Positions 16,613-25,121 of a stretch of 64,000 nucleotides of DNA are shown here, in pieces. Below the pieces are notes generated by a model. It was not told the origin of the DNA. It saw only the letters and a program-made list of their open reading frames with translations, and did no database searches. This DNA is from CAVYXZ01 sp965223835 (lineage in GTDB: Bacteria; Chloroflexota; Anaerolineae; Aggregatilineales; Phototrophicaceae), in contig OZ245023.1 in NCBI GenBank assembly GCA_965223835.1, positions 434,001 to 498,000 on the forward strand, read 5' to 3'. The number at the start of each line of letters is the position of its first letter. Within the stretch, counting starts at the first letter, position 1. A program made the position numbers and the translations under genes.

Positions 16613-18342
16613 CCGACATTCCGCAGGTCACTCAGTCAAAACGTAGAATTTGAGGATCGGCTGGCCGAGCAAGGCGGCGATCTGTAGATGCACCGGTTGG
16701 ACATTGAGAACCCTTCGTTTTCGTGCGTGCTCCGTTTCGACGAGCAAGATGTGGATGCCCTCAAACATCTGGAAGACCCGTCGCATGGTGGGACGTTGCG
16801 TCGGTTTGCCTTTCTGGTCCGGGACAGATTGGTTCTGTTGCTGCAATTTCTGCCGCAGATCATGTTCGGCCAGGGCGTAAATCAGCAAACTCAGGCCCAT
16901 TACCATCAGCAACCCCATGATGCGCGACGGCTTCTTGAGAAAGAACCGTGACGCAAAAAACAACGGGTCTTTCAAGAAACGAAAGCCGCGTTCCACACTA
17001 CGGTTCTGGTCTTTGTAGATGGTCAACAACTCTGCTGTTGGTAGGGTTTGTTGCTCAAGTTCATTGGTGGCAATCAGATATTTGCCCAGGAATTGTTCCT
17101 GCTGGGCGATTGCCGCTTCATCCGGTTCAAAATTCGCTTCAATCTTCCATTCGGTTGTGGTGGGACTATCTGCTTTGGGACGACCGCGTTGCGCGTAACG
17201 AGTCACGTTGTACACTGCGCCTCGCACAAGATGAAATGACCACTGTTTACCAAAGTCATCCAGGGCTTTTTGAGCATCTTCCTCGCAGTTGAAGGCTTCG
17301 CGTTTCAGTTTCTTCAATCTCTTTGCCAGTTTTTCGCCTTCACGCCCGATGCGTTTCTGCAATTGTGCCAATTCCTGCTCACGGCGTGGTTCATATAACA
17401 CCACCAACCAGCGTTGCTCAATCCCACCATAGTGGCTTTCCACCTCACGATAGAAGTATCCTGCGCGCTCACAGGCTTGCATCCCTTCCTGGCTAGTTTC
17501 TGCAACCAATGTCTTGGCTTCATTTAACGTGATTGGCACTCGCGTCACCCACTTGATCTCGGAGAGTTGCTGTAAATTGTCGGCGCTGTATAATGCACTA
17601 TCTGCCACCAGAATCGGTGTTTCATCGTCCTCAGCAAACTGTTCAAGATAGAGTTTTGCCATCTCCGGCATACTTGTTTTGTCGGATACATTCCCCGATA
17701 AGGTGGTGAGATAAGCGGGAATAGAAGTCTCGTTGACACAAATCAGTCCCATGATGGCTTGTTTCAGATCGGGACGACGGTCTTTCGAGTAGCCATAGGC
17801 AATCCGAATCGGCTGGGGTTCATCTTCATGCTCTTCATCGAACTCGTATTCTCCTTCAAGGCTGAAAGCTGTTGTATCAATGTGTGCGAAGCGTACCTCG
17901 ATCCCGAACTCATGCAGGGCATAGGCGCAAATTGCGGCAAACAGCTCGCTCACGCCAGCCGCATACACATGATCTAAAGCCCGACCCAGGCTATCTTCGT
18001 TCAGATCATCGGCTTCTAGACCTGCTCCGATAAGCAGGTCGATGGGTTTGTTGCGGAAGAATTCTGGACTTAGATACAGGGGACGACTGATAAAGCCCAA
18101 TCCATTCAAGACCATTGCTTGAACCGCTTGACCAATGCTCACCTTCCGTCCTTCAATAGCAATACGCGCATCGATCTGACCGATTAAGTCAATCCGTTGG
18201 CAAATGCCAGCTACAATCCCCAGATGATCCAAAACTTGTGTGGTGTAGGCTTCCGACATGCGTTTCTCGCTCTCCTTTGACCCCATCCAGAGAGCTTAGC
18301 GCATAATTCGCCATTTTTGAGAATTAGGGTGCGGAATGTCGG
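16613..18342 (-). mobile_element. Complete IS1634-like insertion sequence (about 1.73 kb)
   Basis: Perfect 13-bp terminal inverted repeats (CCGACATTCCGCA at 16613-16625 and its complement at 18330-18342) enclose a single transposase gene, and a 5-bp direct repeat AACAA flanks the element. Both ends intact, the gene open, and the duplication exact, which indicates a recent insertion by transposition. It landed between genes, upstream of the VOC gene. Family call rests on the transposase. Confidence 0.88.
16628..18259 (-). CDS. IS1634-family (IS4-like) DDE transposase
   Basis: About 543 residues. An N-terminal DUF4277-like segment (TTQVLDHLGIVAGICQRIDLIGQID) is followed by a DDE core: first Asp in AHIDTTAFSLEG (about residue 128), second in ILVADSALYSADNL (about 220) and Glu in RSVERGFRFLKDP (about 423), the last matching the Y/R-E/K signature area of IS4-type enzymes; the C-terminal hydrophobic helix GLLMVMGLSLLIYALAEHDLR is also typical. 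The start at 18259 is preferred because GGAGAGCGAG precedes it; an ATG at 18286 is possible. The stop lies 15 bases from the left end of the element. Confidence 0.88.
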   Translation of the reverse strand: MSEAYTTQVLDHLGIVAGICQRIDLIGQIDARIAIEGRKVSIGQAVQAMVLNGLGFISRPLYLSPEFFRNKPIDLLIGAGLEADDLNEDSLGRALDHVYAAGVSELFAAICAYALHEFGIEVRFAHIDTTAFSLEGEYEFDEEHEDEPQPIRIAYGYSKDRRPDLKQAIMGLICVNETSIPAYLTTLSGNVSDKTSMPEMAKLYLEQFAEDDETPILVADSALYSADNLQQLSEIKWVTRVPITLNEAKTLVAETSQEGMQACERAGYFYREVESHYGGIEQRWLVVLYEPRREQELAQLQKRIGREGEKLAKRLKKLKREAFNCEEDAQKALDDFGKQWSFHLVRGAVYNVTRYAQRGRPKADSPTTTEWKIEANFEPDEAAIAQQEQFLGKYLIATNELEQQTLPTAELLTIYKDQNRSVERGFRFLKDPLFFASRFFLKKPSRIMGLLMVMGLSLLIYALAEHDLRQKLQQQNQSVPDQKGKPTQRPTMRRVFQMFEGIHILLVETEHARKRRVLNVQPVHLQIAALLGQPILKFYVLTE

Positions 18343-18646
18343 AACAACTTTCAAACCTTGCTAATTCTTAATAGTATAGGTCTGTTTTGGACGACACGGG
18401 GTACGGATGCGCTAACAATTGGTTGGAAATCGCCAACGGTTGACAGCGGCCTGCCGGGGCGTACAATCAGCATCAGTCTTTATGAGAAAGTTATTTCTCT
18501 TTGCGCGATCTTTGTTCTAACTCGGCTACGCTTTCCCCTCCTTAACGCTTTGGGGAGGGGAGTAAGGGGAGGGGTTTGAATAAAAAGGACTCCTTATTTT
18601 AGCTTGCAATCGCATATGATCGAACAAGTAGAAAGCAGAATCCTCG
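18343..18646. other. Intergenic region right of the IS, with G-rich repeat
   Basis: About 300 bases without a gene. It holds the right target duplication (18343-18347), then no recognisable coding, then a C/G-rich element at 18535-18574 with one CCCCTCC arm and two GGAGGGG arms 14 bases apart, able to form alternative hairpins. That element resembles, but does not clearly belong to, the family at 5622 and 54868. A promoter for the following SnoaL-like gene is not obvious. Confidence 0.5.
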
Positions 18647-19021
18647 ATGGTCCACGACACTGCTGCAAACAAAGCCCTGCTGGAGCAAATCGTGGCGGCG
18701 TTCAACACCGGCGATCTTTCGCAGGTGGATGTTATCTTTGCGCCCGGTTATGTGGACCATCAAAAGCCCGCTGATTGGACGATTGATGGCCCTGAAGAAT
18801 TCAAGCAAATTGTGACGAATGCGCTTGCCGCCACCCGGAGCCTGCGGGTTGATGTTCAGGATGTGCTGGCCGAGAATGACCGGGTTGCTGCGCGGTTACT
18901 GTGGCGCGGCGTTGATCACGAAGGCGTCAAGCTGCATCGCGAAACGCTGGAGATTCTGCGCATCCAGAACGGTCAGGTCGTTGAACACTGGGGCGCAGAA
19001 TCCTGGCGGTCAGCGCTGTAA
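18647..19021 (+). CDS. SnoaL-like/ester cyclase-type NTF2-fold protein
   Basis: 124 residues. It starts with a helix of the family (NKALLEQIVAAFNTGDLSQVDVIFAPGYVDH), followed by the FKQIV helix and beta strands LRVDVQDVLAENDRVAARLLWRG and ILRIQNGQVVEHWGAES, a pattern shared by SnoaL-like polyketide cyclases and 'ester cyclase' proteins. These small cone-shaped proteins bind hydrophobic ligands; no specific reaction can be assigned. It converges with the MerR-family gene ten bases downstream. Confidence 0.8.
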   Translation: MVHDTAANKALLEQIVAAFNTGDLSQVDVIFAPGYVDHQKPADWTIDGPEEFKQIVTNALAATRSLRVDVQDVLAENDRVAARLLWRGVDHEGVKLHRETLEILRIQNGQVVEHWGAESWRSAL

Positions 19022-19031
19022 CGGTTGGAGG

Positions 19032-19904
19032 CTACGCTTTTTCCAGCGGATATTGGATTTCCATCATCCATTGGCTGGCGTTGATCTCCGCATCCGCAGT
19101 CAGTGGTTGATTTTCATCATAGGGGAAGCGCAGCACCACCATGCGAATCTGCTCACTCAGTTTATAGCCGTTGGCAACCACCCAGCGGTCCAAGTCAACC
19201 AGGTTTTCATTGATGTTGTCAGGATCACCGTGATAGATGTAGGTAGCCGCTGCGGCGACACCGGGAACTTCCCGGATGGTCATTGTACCCTCGGTCGGTA
19301 GCGGTAAGTCGTCTTGCCATCTGGCCGGTACAGGATAGACGAATTCAGTGTCCACGTCGGTTTGATGATACTCTTTGGCATATACAATCTGAAACGGGCG
19401 GGCCAGAGCGCTATCGTCGCCGATCAATTTATGTGCAAGTAATGTGGGCATCATTTCCCTGCCAACACGTTCAATATCGCCGTGATCTTTGGCAAGAAAG
19501 CGCAGGGTCAAAGCGCGGACGGGTTCCACTTTTTTGATGCGAATATCAAGTTGTGACATGTCTGCCTCCAAATCAATTTGTCGGATGTGAAATTTGATGC
19601 GGGCCAGTCGTACCTGAACTTCATCAATCTGTTGTTGCGCTTCCGCTTCCTTGAGCGCCAGCATCCCCCGCAGGTGATCCGTCGGCAGGTCGCCGTCCAG
19701 CATGGTCGCAATTTGTTCAAGCGACAGGCCCATTTCTTTTAGGACCATAATGCGGTGAATGCGCGGCAACTGCTCCAGCGTGTAGAAGCGATGACTGGTG
19801 AATTGATCGACCTGCGCTGGTTTCAACAGGCTAATGTCATCGTAGTGATGTAAGGTTTTAACCGTAACCTGACACAGGCGCGAGAACTCACCAATCTTCA
19901 ACAT
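19032..19904 (-). CDS. MerR-family regulator with GyrI-like effector domain (BmrR type)
   Basis: 290 residues from the ATG at 19904, which has GGAGGATC just upstream; the open frame continues to 19973 but that part lacks a ribosome site and covers the promoter. Residues 1-70 are the MerR winged helix (LKIGEFSRLCQVTVKTLHHYDDISLLKP... SHRFYTLEQLPRIHRI), then a coiled-coil dimer helix (about 75-125) and a C-terminal GyrI-like ligand domain (about 130-290, VRALTLRF... MEIQYPLEK). Such proteins sense lipophilic or cationic compounds and usually activate efflux. The promoter in front of it (19965-19995) has the MerR geometry, so autoregulation is likely. The target could also include neighbours; no efflux pump is adjacent. 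Confidence 0.88.
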   Translation of the reverse strand: MLKIGEFSRLCQVTVKTLHHYDDISLLKPAQVDQFTSHRFYTLEQLPRIHRIMVLKEMGLSLEQIATMLDGDLPTDHLRGMLALKEAEAQQQIDEVQVRLARIKFHIRQIDLEADMSQLDIRIKKVEPVRALTLRFLAKDHGDIERVGREMMPTLLAHKLIGDDSALARPFQIVYAKEYHQTDVDTEFVYPVPARWQDDLPLPTEGTMTIREVPGVAAAATYIYHGDPDNINENLVDLDRWVVANGYKLSEQIRMVVLRFPYDENQPLTADAEINASQWMMEIQYPLEKA

Positions 19905-19964
19905 GTTGATCCTCCGGCACGAACTGGTTTTGACATATAAATGAAGGCTGCCTTCTTGAGTAAT

Positions 19965-19995
19965 ACTATACAACCTCCGGTAACCGGAGTTGCAA
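19965..19995 (-). promoter_or_regulatory. MerR-type promoter with 19-bp spacer and dyad operator
   Basis: Read on the minus strand: TTGCAA (-35), then exactly 19 bases holding the dyad CTCCGGTTACCGGAG, then TATAGT (-10). The extended 19-bp spacing with the operator between the two boxes is the hallmark of promoters that MerR proteins untwist to activate. It lies about 60 bases upstream of the regulator's start. Confidence 0.8.
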
Positions 19996-20108
19996 GCACC
20001 AGTTTAAAATAGGCCGAATTGGGACGGGCTGGTCTGTGGCAGGCGAGGGGGACCTTGCCTATAATCCGGGCGGATGTTTATACACTTATATCAGGAAAGC
20101 GCATAAGA

Positions 20109-21269
20109 ATGAAAATTGTTGAGGTCGAAATTTATGAACTGAAGTTCCCCGACTATGACAAACCGCAATGGCATCCGGTGATTATCCGCATCAACACCGA
20201 CGAAGGCATCAGTGGCGCGGGCGAGGTGGCGCTGGCCTACGGTGTCGGCGGTTCGGCGGGCGCGGGCATGGTCAAAAACATAGCGGAAAATCTACTCATC
20301 GGCGCGGACCCCTTCCGCATTGACTACCTCTGGGACCAGATGTTCCGCCGCACCTTTTGGGGGCAGGGTGGCGGACCGGTTGTCTACGGTGCCATGAGCG
20401 CCATTGACATTGCGCTGTGGGACATCAAAGGCAAGGCGTTGGGTGTGCCGGTGTACGAGATGCTCGGCGGCAGGTGTCACGATAAATTGTGGGTCTACGC
20501 CAATGACTGGTACGCCGGTTGCAATTCGCCCGAATCATATGCAGAAGCGGCGCAAAAGGTGGTGGCCGATGGCTTCACGGCGATGAAATATGACCCCTTT
20601 GCCGTGCGGCCCGATGGTGTCTGGGATTATTCGCCGCGAGCACTGACGCGGGAGCGGGCGGATCTGGCGGTGGCGCGGGTCAAAGCCGTGCGCGAGGCGG
20701 TTGGCCCCGACATCGAGATTCTGGTGGAGGTGCATGGCAACCTGGGCGTAACATCGGCAATTGAAGTGGGGCGGCGACTGGAGGAATTTGACCCGTTCTT
20801 CTATGAAGAGCCAGTGGATGCCATGAACGTCGAGTCAATGCGCAAGGTTTCCGAAAGCGTCAACATGCCCATCGCCGCCGGGGAACGCCTGTATACGCGC
20901 TATGGCTTCCGCCAATATATTGAGCAACAGGTGATCGACATCCTCCAACCCGACATCGGTCTGGCGGGCGGCATCAGCGAATTGAAGAAGATCGCGAGCT
21001 ACGCTGAAACCTACAATCTGCATGTACAGCCGCATAATTGTGCCACTGCGGTCGCGACGGCGGCGGCAGTTCAATTGGATGCGTGCATCACCAACTTTAT
21101 CATTCAGGAGACCTTCCCCTATCGCCACGTGGATAATTACAACCTGGTGGATGTCGCTCCCGAACAACAGATTGTCGATGGTCATCTGCCTATTCCGACG
21201 GCACCGGGGATGGGGATTGAGCTGAATGACGATATGCTGGCCGGTCAGGATGTGGTGCGGGTGAAGTAA
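20109..21269 (+). CDS. Enolase-superfamily acid sugar dehydratase (mandelate racemase/galactonate dehydratase-like)
   Basis: 386 residues from the ATG at 20109. It belongs to the mandelate racemase/muconate lactonising enzyme family; the most similar layout is galactonate dehydratase, which removes water from an aldonate to give a 2-keto-3-deoxy acid. Metal ligands appear at E207 (VEVHG), E233 (YEEPV) and E259 (AAGER), spaced 26 and 26 as in DgoD; the general base His is H209 in the same VEVHG block, and H309 is in VQPHNCAT. The first ligand is Glu rather than the more usual Asp. Sugar specificity cannot be read. No neighbouring kinase or aldolase forms an operon; a PfkB kinase and a KDPG-type aldolase occur elsewhere in the window. 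Confidence 0.85.
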   Translation: MKIVEVEIYELKFPDYDKPQWHPVIIRINTDEGISGAGEVALAYGVGGSAGAGMVKNIAENLLIGADPFRIDYLWDQMFRRTFWGQGGGPVVYGAMSAIDIALWDIKGKALGVPVYEMLGGRCHDKLWVYANDWYAGCNSPESYAEAAQKVVADGFTAMKYDPFAVRPDGVWDYSPRALTRERADLAVARVKAVREAVGPDIEILVEVHGNLGVTSAIEVGRRLEEFDPFFYEEPVDAMNVESMRKVSESVNMPIAAGERLYTRYGFRQYIEQQVIDILQPDIGLAGGISELKKIASYAETYNLHVQPHNCATAVATAAAVQLDACITNFIIQETFPYRHVDNYNLVDVAPEQQIVDGHLPIPTAPGMGIELNDDMLAGQDVVRVK

Positions 21270-21308
21270 ACGGCGGATGTTACGCGAGCAATGTGGTTTG
21301 TGGTGCTG

Positions 21309-21373
21309 TTGGCGAACGTAGCGCCCTAAAAATGAGTTGATCAACACCATCGTTTTTAGGGCCAACTCGCCAA
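21309..21373. terminator. Bidirectional terminator-like stem-loop between convergent genes
   Basis: GCCCTAAAAA (21323-21332) and TTTTTAGGGC (21353-21362) form a perfect 10-bp stem with A- and T-runs suited to termination on both strands; an outer pair TTGGCGA (21309-21315) and TCGCCAA (21367-21373) extends it with an internal loop. It lies between the convergent dehydratase and permease genes. Confidence 0.65.
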
Positions 21374-21441
21374 GTCGCCCTATAAAGCCCGATTATCTGA
21401 GAAACATCTGTCAATAATTCAGCTTCCGCAAACGCACTGAT

Positions 21442-22710
21442 TTACTCATGCCGCAAGGCGTCAATCGGGTTCAGCCCCGCCGCACGATTGGCAGGATAGG
21501 CACCAAAGAAGGCACCAGTTGCAATGGTAATGGTCGTCGCCAATGCGATGCTCGACGGCTGGACAATCACGCTCAGGTCGGGAACGGCCAGCGTGACCAG
21601 CAGCGAAAAGCCAACGGCGATGCCGGTTCCGATGAGGCCGCCCACCAGCGCCAGCACAATCGACTCGGTGAGAAACTGTGACAGAATGTCGGGGCGACGG
21701 GCACCGACAGCCTTGCGCAGGCCGATTTCGCGGGTGCGTTCCGTTACCGTCACCAGCATGATATTCATGATGCCGATGCCACCGACTAACAACGAGATGC
21801 CAGCGATTAGACCCAGAAAAACCGTCAATAACGCGGTAATGGCGTTGAGCGTTTCCAGAATATCGGTGAGCGCAATGATCTGGAAATCGTCGTCATCATC
21901 GTAGTTCAGGTCATGTTCCTCGCGCAGCACATCCTTCATTTCGTCAACCAGCGAATCTACCACGCCCGGAGACGCGGCCTGGGCAATCATTGCAGTAATG
22001 GCATACTCACCACTCAGGGTGCGATCAATCCCAAGCCGCTTCCAGGCTGCCGTAATCGGAACCAGGACGATCTCGTTATCATCCTGGTCCATGCTGCTGG
22101 CGAAGTCTTCCAGGACACCAATTACTTCGAAGTTCACCGGGCCGATGCGGACCTGTTTGCCAATCGGATATTCACCCGCAAACAAGATGTCCGCCGCATC
22201 GACGCCTAACAGCACCACGCGGGACGCCGCATTCACGTCGATCTCATCAAAATCGCGACCTACCCCGGCGTGAATATTGAGAATGTCGAGGTAATTGGCC
22301 GTAACGCCGAAGACTTGCAGTGGTTCCGTCTGTCCACCGTAGTGCACCGGGAAGGGCACGCCGGCCATCGCCGCCACCTGGGAGGCGCTGGGAACGCGAA
22401 AGTTGTCCGACAGGGCATCGTAATCACTCTCGGTAAACGGCACGAACATCTGCACCATATCAGCTTCGCGCTGGCTGGTCCCGGTCGTATCCGCCGTATT
22501 GGAGATCGTACCCATCACCTGTACCCAATTGGAGCCGAACGCCGAGAATTCATCAACGATAAACTGCTCGACCGCCTGCCCCACTGAGACCAGCAGAATC
22601 ACCGAGGCCACGCCGATAGTCATGCCCAGCATGGTCAGGGCTGAGCGTAATTTGTTGCTCTTCAGGCCGTTGACGGCCACCCGCGCATTCTCGCGCACTT
22701 TGACAAACAT
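21442..22710 (-). CDS. MacB/FtsX-type ABC transporter permease (second of pair)
   Basis: 422 residues. MacB layout: one membrane helix near residue 22-45 (LRSALTMLGMTIGVASVILLVSVG), a large extracytoplasmic MacB_PCD domain (about 50-290) and three C-terminal membrane helices starting with ITALLTVFLGLIAGISLLVGGIGIMNIMLVTVTERTREIGLRKAVGA, the diagnostic FtsX block. These proteins drive efflux or lipoprotein movement with an ATPase. Its ATG overlaps the upstream permease stop (TAATG), so both are made together. The two share the FtsX core and probably form a heterodimer. No ATP-binding gene is present beside them. Confidence 0.87.
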   Translation of the reverse strand: MFVKVRENARVAVNGLKSNKLRSALTMLGMTIGVASVILLVSVGQAVEQFIVDEFSAFGSNWVQVMGTISNTADTTGTSQREADMVQMFVPFTESDYDALSDNFRVPSASQVAAMAGVPFPVHYGGQTEPLQVFGVTANYLDILNIHAGVGRDFDEIDVNAASRVVLLGVDAADILFAGEYPIGKQVRIGPVNFEVIGVLEDFASSMDQDDNEIVLVPITAAWKRLGIDRTLSGEYAITAMIAQAASPGVVDSLVDEMKDVLREEHDLNYDDDDDFQIIALTDILETLNAITALLTVFLGLIAGISLLVGGIGIMNIMLVTVTERTREIGLRKAVGARRPDILSQFLTESIVLALVGGLIGTGIAVGFSLLVTLAVPDLSVIVQPSSIALATTITIATGAFFGAYPANRAAGLNPIDALRHE

Positions 22711-23939
22711 TATTCATACCTCAAGGCATCAATCGGATTCATCCGCGCCGCCCGGTTCGCCGGATAAATGCCAAAGCCAACGCCAATGGTGATGCAAACA
22801 ATTGTCGCCAGCGAAATCGCGCCCGCTGACACTTGCAGCGTGAGGTCGGGCACCAGCAAGTTACCCAGCCCGGCGATGCCCGCCCCAATCGCGACCCCGA
22901 TCGCGCCACCAGCCAGGGACAGGATAATGCTCTCAAACAGGAATTGCAGCAAGATCGCCCGCGGCTGGGCACCGACTGCTTTACGCAGGCCAATCTCACG
23001 GGTGCGTTCGGTCACGGTCACAAGCATGATATTCATAATGCCGATGCCGCCCACCACCAGCGATACCCCGGCGATCAACCCCAGAAACACGGTCAACACG
23101 CCCAGGATTTGATCGACCGATTCCAGGAGTTCAGCGCGGTTAGAGATCTCGAAATCGGCTTCATCGGCGGTATTGATGTCGTGCTGATCGTAGAAGTAAC
23201 GGTTGATTTCGTCCTCAGCACTGGCGGCGGCAGTTTCGGAACGCGCCTGGGCATAGATGACACTGACAGCATAACTCCCGCGATAGTAAGAACTGGTTAA
23301 CCGCGATTGCGCGGTACTGAGCGGGATAAAGACGGCGATGTTGTCATTGGTGAACCCGGCATCGCGGGCTTCCATCACCCCAATAATCGTAAACGCCTGG
23401 TTGTTGAGGCGGAGGGTCGTGCCAATCGGATTCCAATCGGCCTGACCGTACAATTCTTCAACAACTTCCTCACCCAACACAATCACCCGATCATGACCGG
23501 CGTTATGCTCTTCAGTGATGAATTCACCATCGCGCACATTCCAGTTGAGAATGTCGACCATGTTGGGCGTGACGCCCCGCGCCGTTGTCCGCAGATGCTC
23601 ACCGTCGGCTGCTATGAAAGCGATCACATTCAGTTGCCCGCTGGTCAGGCTGATGCTGGGGGCGATTAACGGATTATTCAAGGCCGACACATCGGCATTG
23701 GTCAAAGGTTCGATACGTAATCGGTCTTCGCTGAGGGGTGTTTTCGAGGTGATTGTGAGTAAGTTCGCGCCGAGGGATTGAAACTGATCGGTCACGTAGG
23801 TTTTTACCCCCTGGCCGAGGGTAATCAGGCCGATGACCGCGCCCACACCGATGATGATGCCCAGCGTGGTCAATAGCGCCCGGGTACGATTCTGGGCGAG
23901 AGCGACAACCGCAATTCGGAGGCTTTCGCTGATGAACAT
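22710..23939 (-). CDS. MacB/FtsX-type ABC transporter permease (first of pair)
   Basis: 409 residues with the same arrangement as its partner: N-terminal helix (RALLTTLGIIIGVGAVIGLITLG), a MacB_PCD domain with the conserved YxxVxxxxA/TPxMVDILNW block, and the FtsX block GLIAGVSLVVGGIGIMNIMLVTVTERTREIGLRKAVGA before the last helices. GGAAT lies upstream of the ATG. It is the first gene of the pair and has no ATPase gene upstream on its strand in the next kilobase, where unrelated small genes lie; the ATPase must be encoded elsewhere or has been lost. Confidence 0.87.
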   Translation of the reverse strand: MFISESLRIAVVALAQNRTRALLTTLGIIIGVGAVIGLITLGQGVKTYVTDQFQSLGANLLTITSKTPLSEDRLRIEPLTNADVSALNNPLIAPSISLTSGQLNVIAFIAADGEHLRTTARGVTPNMVDILNWNVRDGEFITEEHNAGHDRVIVLGEEVVEELYGQADWNPIGTTLRLNNQAFTIIGVMEARDAGFTNDNIAVFIPLSTAQSRLTSSYYRGSYAVSVIYAQARSETAAASAEDEINRYFYDQHDINTADEADFEISNRAELLESVDQILGVLTVFLGLIAGVSLVVGGIGIMNIMLVTVTERTREIGLRKAVGAQPRAILLQFLFESIILSLAGGAIGVAIGAGIAGLGNLLVPDLTLQVSAGAISLATIVCITIGVGFGIYPANRAARMNPIDALRYE

Positions 23940-24039
23940 GATTTTATTCCAATAAACGTTAACATAATTTTAGACGGTTCTAAACGAAAAAACCACTCAA
24001 TTGTTGGGGGGTCGCGGCATGTCAATTGTCATATTTCAA

Positions 24040-24420
24040 TCAGTCATTAACCCGTTCCAGCCGCACAATCTGACCGCTTTTGATCGTCCGCAGGTCACGC
24101 AGATCGCCATCGATATGACCCAAGGGGTTGACAGCGCTGGCGGCCATCGGTGCTGCTCCAGTACTGGCCGGAGTGCGCCCAAAGAAGATGCAAAACGCGC
24201 TGCCGGGCGGCCAGAATGCAATGTCACCGACTTTGACTTCGGCCTGGGCATCATCCTCTGCGCCGACATTCACCGGAATCTCAAAATAGATTTCGTCACC
24301 CCACAGGCTGGCCTGCCCTTCCAGCGGCAGTTTGTTCCAGATGGTGTGGGCCGTTGGGCTGTCATTTAGCGTCGCGTCAAGCTGCACGTTGCCGCTGCTA
24401 ATCCTAATGATGCGTGTCAT
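24040..24420 (-). CDS. Cyclophilin-like fold protein (TM1367/DUF369 type)
   Basis: 126 residues. The pattern PTAHTIWNKLPLEGQASLWGDEIYFEIPV followed by VKVGDIAFWPPGSAFCIFFGRTP matches the prokaryotic cyclophilin-like family (Cyclophil_like, exemplified by TM1367), small beta-barrel proteins that keep the cyclophilin fold without established isomerase activity. No signal peptide. It lies alone on the minus strand upstream of the permease pair. Confidence 0.8.
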   Translation of the reverse strand: MTRIIRISSGNVQLDATLNDSPTAHTIWNKLPLEGQASLWGDEIYFEIPVNVGAEDDAQAEVKVGDIAFWPPGSAFCIFFGRTPASTGAAPMAASAVNPLGHIDGDLRDLRTIKSGQIVRLERVND

Positions 24421-24500
24421 CGCTATTCTCCCCCTGGTTATGTTACGTTATCTTAACGCAAAATCACGATCGGGGCAGGCTTTCAGCGAGTCAGCAGGCG

Positions 24501-24869
24501 CTACTTCGACTTTTTCCTGGTCGGCTTGGGCTTGAGCGTTTGGACATATTCATAACTGAGCGCGAGATAGGGTTGCAGTTCGGCAGTGTTCTGGAGCAGA
24601 TCATCGGGCACTTCGACGTACTCTTTCATGACCGCGCCGTAATTCTCGGCCAGGCGCGAATCGTACTTTGCAATAAAGGCCTCTCGGTCTGCTTTTGCCA
24701 GCCGCAAGCCAACCTTGCCTGCTTTGGTGACAAAGGAATACATATTGCCATTGAGCGAGGTATACGGCAGTTTTTGCCCACCCTTGAGTTCAATGTCCGG
24801 GTGGGTAGCGATGAGTTGGGCGTACAGGTCGAGTATTTCCTGAGGCACGTGATCTGGATTTTTGCTCAT
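24501..24869 (-). CDS. TfoX N-terminal domain-like small protein
   Basis: 122 residues ending in a Lys-rich tail (KPKPTRKKSK). The core NGNMYSFVTKAGKVGLRLAKADREAFIA... YGAVMKEYVEVPDDLL has the sequence of strands and the M-x-E-Y-V-x-(V/L)-P block found in TfoX/Sxy N-terminal domain proteins. Function of stand-alone members is unclear. AGGAGCAGTTG precedes the ATG. It is read in the same direction as the neighbouring genes, with an 80-base gap to the cyclophilin-like gene. Confidence 0.65.
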   Translation of the reverse strand: MSKNPDHVPQEILDLYAQLIATHPDIELKGGQKLPYTSLNGNMYSFVTKAGKVGLRLAKADREAFIAKYDSRLAENYGAVMKEYVEVPDDLLQNTAELQPYLALSYEYVQTLKPKPTRKKSK

Positions 24870-25006
24870 GGCAACTGCTCCTGATTATATGGTGCTGATA
24901 TGTTCATGATAACACAAATCAGAACATGTGTTTTGCGTAACCTGCCACAAATTCAGCTTAAGGCAGGCAGGATGGTCACTAAAGTCACTCAAAGCGACAG
25001 ATCGTT

Positions 25007-25044
25007 GAAAGAAAACTGCGGGCAGCATGTTCTCTACCCGCAGT
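25007..25044 (-). terminator. Rho-independent terminator of the alpha/beta hydrolase gene
   Basis: On the minus strand ACTGCGGG and CCCGCAGT (25037-25044 and 25015-25022) form a perfect 8-bp stem with a 14-base loop, followed by TTTTCTTTC. It lies about 80 bases after the hydrolase stop. Confidence 0.75.
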
Positions 25045-25121
25045 ACAAGCGTTACATTAATGTTGGTTCAGTGCTGACCTCCGACCGCGCCTGACCCGTG
25101 ACACATACTGCTCAGGATACG

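Noticed and set aside
18535..18574. C/G-rich element as a third copy of the 68-70-bp family
   Set aside because: It lacks the ACCTCACCCC/GTGAGGT ends and has two G-rich arms instead of one; only the base composition is similar.
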